From positions 45,231 through 109,230 of the forward strand of contig NZ_JACIJH010000015.1 in assembly GCF_014199295.1 (NCBI RefSeq): a stretch of DNA of 64,000 nt. The letters run 5' to 3'. Shown piece after piece: positions 44,481-53,738 of this stretch; position 1 is the stretch's first letter, and every line of letters starts with the position of its first letter. The notes beneath the pieces were generated by a model that was given only the letters and a program-made list of their open reading frames with translations, was not told the DNA's origin and did not search any database. Position numbers and translations under genes: made by a program. Source of the DNA: Sphingopyxis panaciterrulae. GTDB taxonomy: Bacteria; Pseudomonadota; Alphaproteobacteria; Sphingomonadales; Sphingomonadaceae.

Positions 44481-44732
44481 TCGCTATCGGCGGTCGGACG
44501 GGAGCGGCGCCGGTGCGGCGCTGCTCCCTTGTTTTTTCCTCGTCGCGGGGTGGGGTCGCGGATGGAGCGGCGGAGCGGTTTCGAGGAGGAAGCGGAGATT
44601 GCCGCCGTATTTGGCGAGGACTTGGCGTTGCTTCCGACCAGCGCGGATGCTGCACCCGATGAGAAATCTTGCGCTGCGGACGTCAGCGGCGCGACCCTCG
44701 CTCCGGTCAAACGGAAGCGAAGGAGTCGTGTG

Positions 44733-45623
44733 ATGGAATACTTTACCGGCCTCGATGTCTCGGTCGACGAAACCGCGATCTGTGTCGTTGGCGATGACGG
44801 CAAAGTGGCGTTCGAAACCGCCGTCGAAACCGATCCGGCTGCAATCGCGGAAGCGCTGCGGCCGTACGCGGATCGCATGCGCCGCGTCGGCCACGAGGCC
44901 GGATCGCTGTCGCCGTGGCTGCACACCGAGCTGCTGGCCGAAGGTGTTCCAGCGGTCTGCCTCGAAACCCGTCATGTGCGCGCGGCCCTGTCGGCGCAGC
45001 GCAACAAGACGGACGCCAATGATGCACTCGGCATCGCACATATCATGCGCACCGGCTGGTTCCGCCAGGCGCACATCAAGACGGATGGCTGCTATCGGAT
45101 CAGGCTGCTGCTCGTTCAGCGCCGCAATCTGAAGCGCAAGTTCCTCGACCTTGAAAATGCGATCCGCCACTCGCTGAAGGTGTTCGGGATCCGGCTTGGC
45201 AAGGTCGGCCGCGGCGCCATGGAGAAGTCCGTGCGCGAGGCCGTCGCGGGCGCTGGTCTGATGGACTGCATGCTTCGCGCACGCGCCGCGCTGTGGGCTG
45301 AGTATCTGACGCTGCACAAGCTCGTCGTGCAGCTCGCCATGCGCGACGAACTCTGCCGGCGCTTCATGGCGATCCCGGGCGTCGGTCCGGTGACGGCGCT
45401 GAGCTTCAGCAGTGCGATCGACGACCCGCAGCGCTTCCGTCGATCGCGCAACGTGGCGGCCTACTTCGGGTTGACGGCGAAGCGGTGGCAGTCGGGCACG
45501 TCGATCGATGTGCAGGGACGGATCAGCAAGGCTGGCGATCCCGATGTGCGTCGCGCGCTCTACGAGGCGGCGTCGGCGATGCTCAAGAGCCCACGTCGAA
45601 TAGTGCCCGATTACTTGCTATGA
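44733..45623 (+). pseudogene. IS110-family transposase, truncated at the C-terminus
   Basis: It starts with the IS110 RuvC-like domain (MEYFTGLDVSVDETAICVVG, RVGHEAGSLSPWLHTEL, KTDANDALGIAHIM) and continues into the helix-hairpin-helix transposase_20 domain (MAIPGVGPVTALSFSSAIDD, YFGLTAKRWQSGT, SKAGDPDVRRALYEAASAML). It then reads KSPRRIVPDYLL and stops, about 45 residues short of normal. The change falls near 45590, where an AT-rich stretch begins, so the element's right end has been lost or replaced. ATG at 44733 follows AGGAG. The fragment MERRSGFEEEAEIAAVF... at 44562 just upstream may be what remains of the gene it entered. Confidence 0.8.
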
Positions 45624-45689
45624 AGGAGAGATGGAGATGGCGAAATCTTGCAGAAAACGGGAGCCAAATAGGACGGCAAGATAAAAGGA

Positions 45690-45763
45690 GAGTCTCGCAA
45701 GGCGAGCCATCTTCCTGTCTGCACATCCCTTTTTACGAGACGCGGCATGCTGCCGCGAGACTC
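45690..45763. repeat. Inverted repeat GAGTCTCGC ... GCGAGACTC upstream of the relaxase gene
   Basis: GAGTCTCGC at 45690-45698 is mirrored perfectly at 45755-45763, and a tighter inverted repeat CGCGGCA-TGC-TGCCGCG lies at 45741-45757. The interval is unusually AT-rich. It could be an insertion-element end, a regulatory site or an origin-of-transfer-like structure before the relaxase; none is proven. Confidence 0.4.
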
Positions 45764-45822
45764 ATGCGCCGAGATCGGCGGGTTTCCGCCACCGGGCGCG
45801 AGATTCCGGCGGGCGCGGCGAG

Positions 45823-47799
45823 ATGAGCGGCGGCGAGGAGGATTTCGAGCCGAAGCTCGGCAAGATGCGGAGCGTGCGCGGCAAGAAGGCGCGCAAATAT
45901 CTCGGCCGCCTGCTCGCTGCGGGCATCGCTGCGGCGGGCGGGGCACGAGCGGGGCGCAAAGGCTTCGACGGCAGCCGGATCGGGCGCGGCAGCGCGGCGG
46001 GGCGGCTCCTCGCGTCGCGCGGGGCAACCGACCGGTTCACGTCGCGGCGCGTGATCGTGAAGACGCGGCTGGTGCGGCTCGGCGGCAAGGGGCTCGACGC
46101 GGCGCGCGCGCATCTCAAATATATCCAGCGCGACGGCGTCACCCGCGAGGGCGCGCCCGGGCAATTATATGGGCCGCAGGGCGATGTCGCCGACGGCAGG
46201 GACTTCCTCGATCGCGCGACCGGCGATCGCCACCAGTTCCGCTTCATCGTGTCGGCCGAGGAGGGCGATCTCTACGCCGATCTCAAGCCCTTCGTGCGGC
46301 GGCTGATGGCGCAGATGGAGGAGGATCTCGGAACGCGTCTCGATTGGGTCGCGGTCGACCATTTCAATACCGGCCACCCGCACAGCCATATCATGCTCCG
46401 CGGACGCGACGAGCGCGGCAAGGATCTGATCATCGCCCGCGACTATATCGCGCACGGGCTGCGGACGCGCGCCAGCGAGATCGCCACGCTCGATCTCGGC
46501 CCGAAGACGCAGCTCGAAGTCGAGACACGGATGCGGCGCGACGTCGACGCCGAACGGCTCACCGACATCGATCGCGACCTGCTGCGCGAAGCCGGGCGCC
46601 ATCCGCTCGTCATGGCGAAGGACCGCGACCCGGTCATCCAGTCGCTCCGTGCCGGTCGGCTGCAGAAGCTCGGCGCGATGGGGCTCGCCGACGAGATTGC
46701 GCCGGGGCAGTGGCGGCTCGCGGGCGCGATGCGCGAGACGCTCACCGGGCTCGGCGAGCGCGGCGATATCATTCGCACGATGCAGCGCGAGCTGACCGCG
46801 CGGTCGCGCGCGGCGGCGCCGGCGGATCGCGTCATCCACGACCGTCATGCGCCGCTTGTCGAAGCGCTCGTCGGGCGCGTCGTCGCGCGCGGCCTCGACG
46901 ACGAACTCGCCGACCGCCATTATCTGATCGTCGATGGTATCGACGGGGCCAGCCACTATGTCGCGATCGGCAAGGGCGACGCTGTCGAGACGTTGCCCGA
47001 GGGTGCGATCGTCCGGATCGTGCCGACGGCAAGTGCGATGAGCGAGGCCGACCGTACGATCGTCGCGGTCGCCGCGGCAAATGAGGGACGGTACGACGCC
47101 ACGGCGCACCGGCGGTTCGACAGCCATGCGAGCCCGGCGTTTATCGAGGCGCATATCCGCCGCCTCGAAGCCATGCGGCGCCAGGGTCTGACAGAACGCG
47201 CGGCCGACGGCAGCTGGACGATCGCGGCCGACCATACCGAGCGCGCCCGCGCCTATGCTACAGCCTCGGCGCGCGAGCGCCCGGTGACCGTCGAGCTCTT
47301 GTCGCCGGTGCCTGTCGAGCGGCTCGCGCGCGCCGAAGCCCGGACCTGGCTCGACCGCGAGGCAGCGAGCGGCGGCACCTTGCCGGCGCGCGACAAGGGG
47401 TTCGGGCGCGAGGTGCGGACCGCGATGGCGCTGCGCCAGCAATGGCTGATCGACGAAGAGCTCGCCGATGCCGCGGGCGAGGGAATAGCCTATCGCCGCG
47501 GCGCATTGGCGGCGCTGCAGCGGCGCGAATTGTTACGACTGGCGCGGAGCCTCTCGGCCGAACTCGGCAAGGACTTCGTCGAGGCCCACGAAGGCGAGCG
47601 GGTCGATGGCCGGCTCGCGAAACGGATCGATGCCGCCGGCGGGCGCTACGCGCTCGTCGAGAAGGCCAAGCAATTTTCGCTGGTTCCGTGGAAGCCGGTG
47701 CTCGACCGTCATGTCGGCAAGGAGGTCGGCGGCATGGTCCGCGAAAGCGGGATCAGCTGGACGATCGGACGCGACCGTGGCGGGCCCACGATTAGCTGA
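45823..47799 (+). CDS. Relaxase/mobilization nuclease (VirD2-like, DUF3363 type)
   Basis: The 658-residue protein carries a relaxase N-terminus with Tyr in RAHLKYIQRDGVTREG and the metal-binding HxHSH motif in FNTGHPHSHIMLRGRDERGK, and a long DUF3363-type C-terminal region (VEALVGRVVARGLDDELADR; REVRTAMALRQQWLIDEELA). It nicks the transfer origin and leads the strand. ATG at 45823 lies in a weak site. In intact elements traG and trb genes follow; here the next genes are unrelated, so mobilization would need help from another element. Confidence 0.92.
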   Translation: MSGGEEDFEPKLGKMRSVRGKKARKYLGRLLAAGIAAAGGARAGRKGFDGSRIGRGSAAGRLLASRGATDRFTSRRVIVKTRLVRLGGKGLDAARAHLKYIQRDGVTREGAPGQLYGPQGDVADGRDFLDRATGDRHQFRFIVSAEEGDLYADLKPFVRRLMAQMEEDLGTRLDWVAVDHFNTGHPHSHIMLRGRDERGKDLIIARDYIAHGLRTRASEIATLDLGPKTQLEVETRMRRDVDAERLTDIDRDLLREAGRHPLVMAKDRDPVIQSLRAGRLQKLGAMGLADEIAPGQWRLAGAMRETLTGLGERGDIIRTMQRELTARSRAAAPADRVIHDRHAPLVEALVGRVVARGLDDELADRHYLIVDGIDGASHYVAIGKGDAVETLPEGAIVRIVPTASAMSEADRTIVAVAAANEGRYDATAHRRFDSHASPAFIEAHIRRLEAMRRQGLTERAADGSWTIAADHTERARAYATASARERPVTVELLSPVPVERLARAEARTWLDREAASGGTLPARDKGFGREVRTAMALRQQWLIDEELADAAGEGIAYRRGALAALQRRELLRLARSLSAELGKDFVEAHEGERVDGRLAKRIDAAGGRYALVEKAKQFSLVPWKPVLDRHVGKEVGGMVRESGISWTIGRDRGGPTIS

Positions 47800-48086
47800 T
47801 CGCGAGCGTCCACAATCCGTTGCGGAACGCCACGAAAGTTGAGCTTGGCGGCAGCGTCAAATCTCTTGGTTCCGTGACCGAAGTGTCATGCCTATCGGCT
47901 GCGCGTCGACTGCGCTCATCCGTCGACAAGGAGGGGGCTCCTCTTCGTTGAAATGAGCCGGCTGAACATGCGACCCGTTCGGCCGTCACTCGGCGGCACC
48001 GTGCTCGGCTTTTCCCGGGACGTTCGCGCGGTGCCGCCGCTTTTCTCGATGGCGCCCGTGCGGGTCACCTGTTGCCGTGTACTCGC

Positions 48087-48248
48087 CTATGTCGCGCCCT
48101 GAGCGGGCAGATGCCGCCGGACGACATCGAGCGCGGACTCAAGCGCTTCGGAGCGGTAGCCGCCCCCGTCGGCTTGGCGATCGAAAATCCCGTCGGCATC
48201 GTCAATCTGGACGAGCACCTCGAGCGCTGCCTGTAATTCTTCGTCCAT
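48087..48248 (-). CDS. Small hypothetical protein (53 residues)
   Basis: The ATG at 48248 has GGAG seven bases upstream. The product reads MDEELQAALEVLVQIDDADG and ends DVVRRHLPAQGAT, helical and acidic. It lies 22 bases downstream of the nuclease-like lipoprotein gene on the same strand, suggesting a small partner gene. No family assigned. The 287-base gap between the relaxase and this gene holds only an AGGAG-GGGG-CTCCT hairpin (47929-47942). Confidence 0.5.
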   Translation of the reverse strand: MDEELQAALEVLVQIDDADGIFDRQADGGGYRSEALESALDVVRRHLPAQGAT

Positions 48249-48270
48249 CAATTATCTCCAGCGCGTTCCA

Positions 48271-49179
48271 TCAGCGCGTCAGTGCGACCGACACGGGGCA
48301 GTGGTCGGAGTAATGCTTCTCATTCGGCGCGTAGCGCGTTTCCGCGAAATCCTTCAGGTCGCCGCCCGCGCGCTTGTCGAGGACGATATGGTCGATGAAA
48401 CTGTCGTAGCGCGGATCGCAGCGCGGCGGCGTTCCTTCGTCGGCGAGGCGAAGGTCGGCATTCGCCGGCTCGCCATCGTCGATCTCCTTCCAGACCGCAT
48501 CGCCCGGCAGCGCGAGACGGCGGTTCCAGTCGCCGAGCACGGCAAAACGATCGGGTCCGTTCGCGGCCGCGTCGATCCAGCTTTCGAGTGCCGGGATTTG
48601 CTGCAGCAGCACCGGGCAGGCCTTCGCCTCGGCGCCCGAAAAGCATCCCGATTTCAGATGGACCGACAGGAGCCGTATCGGCGCTCGCCCGCCTGGCCGC
48701 AGCGTGATGTCGACGCCCGACCGGAGCTGCGGATTGCCGAGCATCAGCGAGGTCACGTCGGCGTGGTGGTCGAACGCGATGTCCTTGCGGATTGCAAAGC
48801 CCACCGCCTGCCGGATGACCTGCTGCTCGGGATGGTCGCCGCCGCAGGTTCCGCTTGGGCTCCCGGGCCGCGCTTCCATGACGATTGTGAAGCGCGCGGG
48901 ATCGAAGATGCGCGCCGCGGCCTTGGCATTCTCGGCCTCCTGGAATGCGATGACGTCGGCGTCGAGTCCGTCGACGATCCGGCGCATCGCGGCATAATCT
49001 TCGGGCGCCCGCGGCGCGCAGCCGACGCCATCCTTCTCGGCCAGAAATTCGAGGTTCCAGCTCGCGAGCTTGAGCGGCGCCGCGTGCACCATCCCGATTG
49101 CGGCGGGCGGAGCCGGTTGCGGTGCGCATGCGGCAAGCGCGAGGAGGACAGCGAGCGGAGCGGTGAAGCGATGCGACAT
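48271..49179 (-). CDS. Endonuclease/exonuclease/phosphatase-family lipoprotein
   Basis: The protein has a lipoprotein signal (FTAPLAVLLALAACAPQ, lipobox LAAC) and then an EEP-fold domain: LKLASWNLEFLAEKDG, VIAFQEAENAKAAARI, a region with VLGDWNRR and the final YSDHCPVSVALTR with the catalytic Asp-His. The family includes DNase I-like nucleases and phosphodiesterases; whether this one cuts DNA or lipids is unknown. ATG at 49179 matches the signal peptide; an earlier start would hide it. Residue length about 302. Confidence 0.85.
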   Translation of the reverse strand: MSHRFTAPLAVLLALAACAPQPAPPAAIGMVHAAPLKLASWNLEFLAEKDGVGCAPRAPEDYAAMRRIVDGLDADVIAFQEAENAKAAARIFDPARFTIVMEARPGSPSGTCGGDHPEQQVIRQAVGFAIRKDIAFDHHADVTSLMLGNPQLRSGVDITLRPGGRAPIRLLSVHLKSGCFSGAEAKACPVLLQQIPALESWIDAAANGPDRFAVLGDWNRRLALPGDAVWKEIDDGEPANADLRLADEGTPPRCDPRYDSFIDHIVLDKRAGGDLKDFAETRYAPNEKHYSDHCPVSVALTR

Positions 49180-49238
49180 GCGCGGCTTGTGCCGTCGTTG
49201 TGCGCCGACATCAATCGCGGCGGACGCAGCTTGTCGCA

Positions 49239-49820
49239 TTATCGGAGACTTCGGAAGGTGACCGACCAGCGCGGCGCGTCCATCGCGGCGATGCTATGCT
49301 CCCAATCGTCGCGAACCTCGCCTTGCATATGGTAGATCGAGCGCGGCGCGAGATCGGCGGTCGCACGGTCGAACCCGGCTTCGCGGCGCCGCCGGAAGCG
49401 CATCGTCGCCGGTGCGCCCAGCGAAACGCCGATCACATGTTCGAAGACCGGGCGGTCCTTGTGCCAGCCGATGCCGGCGCCGGCCCCATATTCGATGACG
49501 AGGGCCTGTTCGAGGGCTTCGGCTTCGATGCCGGCGAAAGCGGCGGCGCGGTCGCGAAGCGGGTCGAGCCAGCCCGGTATCGGCTCGCCCGGTGCGAAGC
49601 GCCCGGTCTGGAAATCATAGGTCCAGCCGAACGAACGCGTCAGCCTTTTGCCTTCCCATTGCTGGAACTGGAACGGGGTGAGGCCCGCGGTCTCGATCTG
49701 CGCGATCAGCGCATGCTCTTCGCGGGCGTCGATCAGCGCGTCGCGATAAGCGAGGCCGGGCAGGAGCGGGGCGCCGAACAGATCGGCCTGGCGCGCGCAC
49801 GCCGCTGCGCGAGCGGTCAC
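49239..49820 (-). CDS. alkB: AlkB-like 2-oxoglutarate dioxygenase
   Basis: The iron ligands are visible as His-x-Asp in GWHKDRPVFEHVIGVSLG and a distal His in EHSIAAMDAPRWSVTFR, with the Arg that binds 2-oxoglutarate. The 193-residue length and the FGWTYDFQTGRFAPGEPIP segment fit a DNA-repair AlkB of the short alphaproteobacterial type. The start is GTG overlapping the stop of the SRAP-like gene (GTGA), so both belong to one operon. Repair of alkylated bases is inferred from family. Confidence 0.85.
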   Translation of the reverse strand: MTARAAACARQADLFGAPLLPGLAYRDALIDAREEHALIAQIETAGLTPFQFQQWEGKRLTRSFGWTYDFQTGRFAPGEPIPGWLDPLRDRAAAFAGIEAEALEQALVIEYGAGAGIGWHKDRPVFEHVIGVSLGAPATMRFRRRREAGFDRATADLAPRSIYHMQGEVRDDWEHSIAAMDAPRWSVTFRSLR

Positions 49821-50329
49821 AGCGGCAGCGCGGCCTGCGCGCGAAGCGGCTCGACGAACAGGCTGTGTTTCGGGGGCGGCGCGAACAATGTCTCATTCGG
49901 GAGCGTCCCATCGAGCCAGTGCATGACATCGCGTCGCTCGACGATGACCCCGTGGCGCGACTGATACGGGCTGACGTCGGGACCCGCGTCGATCGTGAGA
50001 ATACGGTAGGAGAGCGGCCAGTCGGCGAGCGGCGGATCCCAGATCGCCGCGAGATAGAAGAAGTTGCCGCTGTCGAGCGTCACCCGGTATCTTTTGTCGT
50101 CGGTGCCCATGCGGAATTCCGATGCGGGGATCAGGCAGCGGCGATTGGGGCAGGCGCGGCCTTCGGACCGGACGAAGCGATAGTTGATCCCGTCGCTGAA
50201 ACGCGGGTCGGAACCCCAGACGGCGTTGACCATTTCGATCTCGGTCATATCGTCGGGATTGCGCCGGACGAGCGCGCGCGCCGCGTCGCTCGCGGCGTCG
50301 GGATCGAAAGGGGTTGGCGCCGTACCCAT
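49817..50329 (-). CDS. SRAP/HMCES-like protein lacking the N-terminal catalytic Cys
   Basis: The body has the SRAP pattern: NYRFVRSEGRACPNRRCLIP, ASEFRMG (the Glu position), FFYLAAIWDPPLADWPLSYR, ILTIDAGPDVSPYQSRHGVI and the His near VERRDVMHWLDG. Active SRAP proteins begin Met-Cys, with Cys2 forming the abasic-site DNA crosslink. Here the start MGTAPTPFDPDAASD has no Cys2, and no upstream in-frame Met-Cys exists. So it is either inactive or uses another function. It overlaps the AlkB gene and is divergent from a canonical SRAP gene. Confidence 0.75.
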   Translation of the reverse strand: MGTAPTPFDPDAASDAARALVRRNPDDMTEIEMVNAVWGSDPRFSDGINYRFVRSEGRACPNRRCLIPASEFRMGTDDKRYRVTLDSGNFFYLAAIWDPPLADWPLSYRILTIDAGPDVSPYQSRHGVIVERRDVMHWLDGTLPNETLFAPPPKHSLFVEPLRAQAALPL

Positions 50330-50384
50330 GGATAGAACATAATGGGAACGAAGATGAGTCGCAAGAGCCAGGAGAGTGCGGCCG

Positions 50385-51002
50385 ATGTGCAATGATTACC
50401 GGCTCGAGGTCGATATCGCGTCGATCGCCGAGGACTTCGACGATCTCCAGATCAAGATCGACATGCCCGAGGGCGCACCGAACGTTGCGGCGCGCGAGGA
50501 CATCAAGATCACCGACATGGCGCCGATCGTGCGGAGTAGCGAGGGCGCCGCGCTCGGCGAGCTGGTCAACCGGCGCTGGAGTTGGCCGGGGCCGACCGGC
50601 AAACCCGTCTATAATTTCCGCTCCGAGGGGCGCGATTTCTCGTCGCATCGCTGCCTGATACTATGCGACGGCTTCTATGAGTTCACCGATCCGGCGGACA
50701 AGGCGCAGAAACGCCTCGATAAATGGCTCTTCACGATGAAGGATCATCGCTGGTTCTGCATGGCGGGCATCTGGCGCGAATATGACGGCGGTGAGGCGTT
50801 CACGCTGCTGACGATGGACGCCGGACCCGATATCGCGCCCTATCATCACCGGCAGATCATCCCGCTTGCGCGCGACCGCTGGGCCGACTGGCTCGATCCG
50901 CGCGTCCCGGCGGCTGAGGTGCTCGGTTGGTTGCCAGAGGGCAGCCTCGAGGTCACGCAGGTTTTCGGTCAGCCGCCGGCGCAAGGTGCGCTGGCGCTAT
51001 GA
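50385..51002 (+). CDS. SRAP/HMCES-family abasic-site processing protein
   Basis: The canonical start Met-Cys is present (MCNDYRLE), giving the DNA-protein crosslinking Cys2. Also visible are the Asn region YNFRSEGRDFSSHRCLILCD, the Glu in GFYEFTDPADKAQ and the His in DIAPYHHRQIIPL. The family protects abasic sites in single-stranded DNA. The ATG follows AGGAGAG, and 205 residues is typical. The stop overlaps the start of the DUF1810-Arr gene (ATGA). Confidence 0.9.
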   Translation: MCNDYRLEVDIASIAEDFDDLQIKIDMPEGAPNVAAREDIKITDMAPIVRSSEGAALGELVNRRWSWPGPTGKPVYNFRSEGRDFSSHRCLILCDGFYEFTDPADKAQKRLDKWLFTMKDHRWFCMAGIWREYDGGEAFTLLTMDAGPDIAPYHHRQIIPLARDRWADWLDPRVPAAEVLGWLPEGSLEVTQVFGQPPAQGALAL

Positions 51003-51847
51003 GCAGTGGGCCGGAGCTCGAACGCTTCGTCGCGGCGCAGGATCGGGTCTATTCGCGCGCGCTCGATGAAATACGACGCGGGGCCAAGCGGTCGCACTGG
51101 ATGTGGTTCATCTTCCCGCAGCTCGCGGGCCTCGGTCGAAGCGCGATGGCGCAGCATTACGCGATCGCCGATCTAGGCGAGGCGCAGGCCTATCTCGCGC
51201 ATCCATTGCTCGGAGCGCGTTATCTCGAATGTGTTGAAGCCCTGCAGGACCTCGAACGGAGCGATCCGGTCGCGGTGTTTGGTGCGGTTGACGCGGTGAA
51301 GCTTCGCTCTTCGCTGACTTTGTTCGAGTTGGCTGGCGGTTCGCCGTTGTTCGGAGCGGCTCTTGCGCGCTGGTTTGACGGAGAGCGCGACGAGCAGACG
51401 CTCGAGCTATCGAGTTGTAGGGGCAGGGAAGACGTACTGGACGAAGGGCCGTTCTTTCACGGCACAATCGCGGAGTTGCGCGTGGGCGATTTCCTGAGCG
51501 CGGGATATCGGTCGAACTATCGCCCCGAAGTGGTGATGAACCACATCTACTTCACTGCTCTCGTTGACGGTGCGGGTCTCGCTGCTGAAATTGCGGCGGA
51601 ACTCGCCAAAAGCAGCGCAGTCCCGCGTGTTTATTCGGTAGAACCGACCGGGCCGTTCGAGAACGATCCAAACGTGACCGACAAGAAATTTCCCGGCAAT
51701 CCCACCCGGTCGTATCGCAGCAGCGCACCGCTCAAAGTTACTGGCGAAATCACGGATTGGGCCAGGTTGACGCCCGAAGCGCTACAGATGTGGAGAGAGA
51801 GACTGACCGTGCTGCGGTCAGATAAAGGTGGCGAAATTATCAATTGA
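50999..51847 (+). CDS. arr: DUF1810 - rifampin ADP-ribosyltransferase (Arr) fusion protein
   Basis: The 282-residue protein has an N-terminal DUF1810 domain (FVAAQDRVYSRALDEIRRGA, HWMWFIFPQLAGLGRSAMAQ, residues about 6-137) and a C-terminal Arr domain (GPFFHGTIAELRVGDFLSAG, MNHIYFTALVDGA, VYSVEPTGPFENDPNVTDKK, FPGNPTRSYRS). Arr transfers ADP-ribose to rifamycins; the HGT and the acidic DPN-region residues of the family are present. The join is near residues 137-150, at about 51415, and the DNA is slightly less GC-rich after it. DUF1810 function is unknown. Starts at ATG overlapping the SRAP stop. Confidence 0.85.
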   Translation: MSSGPELERFVAAQDRVYSRALDEIRRGAKRSHWMWFIFPQLAGLGRSAMAQHYAIADLGEAQAYLAHPLLGARYLECVEALQDLERSDPVAVFGAVDAVKLRSSLTLFELAGGSPLFGAALARWFDGERDEQTLELSSCRGREDVLDEGPFFHGTIAELRVGDFLSAGYRSNYRPEVVMNHIYFTALVDGAGLAAEIAAELAKSSAVPRVYSVEPTGPFENDPNVTDKKFPGNPTRSYRSSAPLKVTGEITDWARLTPEALQMWRERLTVLRSDKGGEIIN

Positions 51848-51871
51848 TGCGCGGCGACACCCATGTTGTGT

Positions 51872-52657
51872 TCAAGGCACACCCGGGTCGCTTGAAAGGG
51901 ACAGACAGCCCGGCAGACCCGCCAAGTCGGCGGGCGTGACAACCGGCTCGTTCCGATCCTTGCGTTCCGAATAGCGGTCGACGAGCTGGCCGGCATGACC
52001 GCGCGTAAGGACAGTGAAGCGCACCAGTTCTTCGGCGACATCGACGATCCGGTCATAGTAGCTCGATGGCAGCATGCGGCCGGCCTCATCGAACTCCGCA
52101 TAAGCCTTGGCGACGCTTGATTGGTTGGGGATGGTGATCATTCGCATCCAGCGGCCGAGAATACGCAGCGTGTTGACGCTGTTGAACGACTGCGATCCCG
52201 CCGAGACTTGCATGACCGCGAGCGTGCGGCCTTGGGTCGGACGGAGTCCCTTATAGGCGAGCGGCAGATGATCGACCTGCGCCTTCATGATGCCTGTGAT
52301 CTGTCCATGCCGCTCGGGGCTGCACCAGACCTGGCCTTCGGACCAGATGGAATGCTGTCTCAGTTCCTCGACCGCCGGATGATCATCGTCGGCGATCTGG
52401 TCGGGAAGGGGAAGGTCGGATGGATCGAAGATCCGCGTCTCGCAGCCGAAGAGCTGGAGCAAGCGCGCCGTCTCCTCGACGACGAGCCGCGAATAGGAGC
52501 GTTCGCGCAAGCTGCCGTAGAGCAAGAGTATGCGCGGCGCCGGATCGAGCGGACCGAGGCCCAGCGCCGGCTGCGATCGGATATATTCGGGGCTCAGCGC
52601 CGGAAGGTGCTCGGGATCGGCCAGCGTGCGCAAACGGGAAAAGATCGGAGTGGTCAT
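51872..52657 (-). CDS. arsH: Arsenical resistance protein ArsH (NADPH-dependent FMN reductase family)
   Basis: The flavodoxin-like fold is visible in [20 protein letters not shown], a typical ArsH phosphate-binding start, and in [20 protein letters not shown] and [20 protein letters not shown]. ArsH oxidises trivalent organoarsenicals to less toxic pentavalent forms. The true start is ATG at 52657 (a TTG three bases before it is not needed). Last gene of the arsR-arsC-acr3-arsH operon, five bases after acr3. Confidence 0.92.
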   Translation of the reverse strand: MTTPIFSRLRTLADPEHLPALSPEYIRSQPALGLGPLDPAPRILLLYGSLRERSYSRLVVEETARLLQLFGCETRIFDPSDLPLPDQIADDDHPAVEELRQHSIWSEGQVWCSPERHGQITGIMKAQVDHLPLAYKGLRPTQGRTLAVMQVSAGSQSFNSVNTLRILGRWMRMITIPNQSSVAKAYAEFDEAGRMLPSSYYDRIVDVAEELVRFTVLTRGHAGQLVDRYSERKDRNEPVVTPADLAGLPGCLSLSSDPGVP

Positions 52658-52662
52658 CAAAA

Positions 52663-53727
52663 TCAGTCTTTCGCGGGCGTGGACGCCGGAAACCAGCGGC
52701 GTCCGAACCAGAAGGCAACGCTCACCAACAGGATGAGCACGGGGACTTCGACGAGCGGGCCGATGACCGCTGCGAACGCGACCGGCGAGGCGAGCCCGAA
52801 GGCAGCGATGGCGACCGCGATCGCGAGTTCGAAATTATTGCCCGCCGCGGTGAAAGCGACTGCTGTTGTGCGAGGATAGTCGGCTTCGATCAGTTTACCC
52901 ATCCAGAAGCTGATGATGAACTGGACGATGAAATAGATGGTGAGCGGGATCGCGATCAGGATGACGTCGCCGGGAATGCTGACGATCTCGCCGCCCTTGA
53001 GGCTGAACATCGCAACGATCGTGAAGAGCAATGCGATGAGCGTGATCGGCGCGATCTTCGGCAGGAAGCGTGTCTCGTACCAGTCGTTGCCCTTGGCGCT
53101 GGCGAGCCATTTGCGGGTGAGATATCCGGCTACGAACGGTATTCCGAGATAGATGAGCACCGCCTCGGCAACGGTCCAGAAGCTCACGTCGATGATGCTG
53201 CCTTCGAGCCCGAAGAGCGGCGGGAGCACAGTCAGGAAGAACCAAGCATAGACGCTGAAGAACAGGATCTGGAAGATCGAGTTGAAGGCAACGAGCGCGG
53301 CGACATATTGATTGTCGCCCTTTGCGAGCTGGTTCCAGACGATCACCATCGCGATGCAGCGCGCGAGGCCGATCAGGATCAGGCCCGTCATATATTCGGG
53401 CCGGTCCGACAGGAAGGTCACCGCGAGCGCGAACATCAGCACCGGACCGATGATCCAGTTCTGGATCAGCGAGATGGCGAGAACCCTTTTGTCCTCGAAC
53501 ACCCGCGGCAATTCCTCGTAGCGAACACGCGCGAGCGGCGGATACATCATCAGGATGAGGCCGATCGCGATCGGGATGTTGGTCGATCCCCAGGAGAGGC
53601 GGTCGATCGCGTCCGGCAGGCCCGTGAACACCGAGCCCAGCAGGACGCCGAGCGCCATCGCGAGAAAGATCCACAGGGTGAGATAGCGATCGAGGAACGA
53701 CAGGCGTTCGCGCTTTGGGTGCGTCAT
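52663..53727 (-). CDS. acr3: ACR3-family arsenite efflux transporter
   Basis: The 354-residue protein has ten predicted membrane helices and the ACR3 hallmarks: the conserved Cys in [39 protein letters not shown] and [18 protein letters not shown] with the family's Asn-Asn-Phe-Glu. It exports arsenite and antimonite. ATG at 53727, 11 bases after the arsC stop. No ArsA ATPase is present, as usual for ACR3. Confidence 0.94.
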   Translation of the reverse strand: MTHPKRERLSFLDRYLTLWIFLAMALGVLLGSVFTGLPDAIDRLSWGSTNIPIAIGLILMMYPPLARVRYEELPRVFEDKRVLAISLIQNWIIGPVLMFALAVTFLSDRPEYMTGLILIGLARCIAMVIVWNQLAKGDNQYVAALVAFNSIFQILFFSVYAWFFLTVLPPLFGLEGSIIDVSFWTVAEAVLIYLGIPFVAGYLTRKWLASAKGNDWYETRFLPKIAPITLIALLFTIVAMFSLKGGEIVSIPGDVILIAIPLTIYFIVQFIISFWMGKLIEADYPRTTAVAFTAAGNNFELAIAVAIAAFGLASPVAFAAVIGPLVEVPVLILLVSVAFWFGRRWFPASTPAKD

Positions 53728-53738
53728 CGACTATCTCG

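Noticed and set aside
44562..44732. Separate small gene upstream of the IS110 transposase
   Set aside because: It reads into the transposase frame without its own stop and lacks a family; it may be a fragment of an interrupted gene but cannot be supported as a gene.
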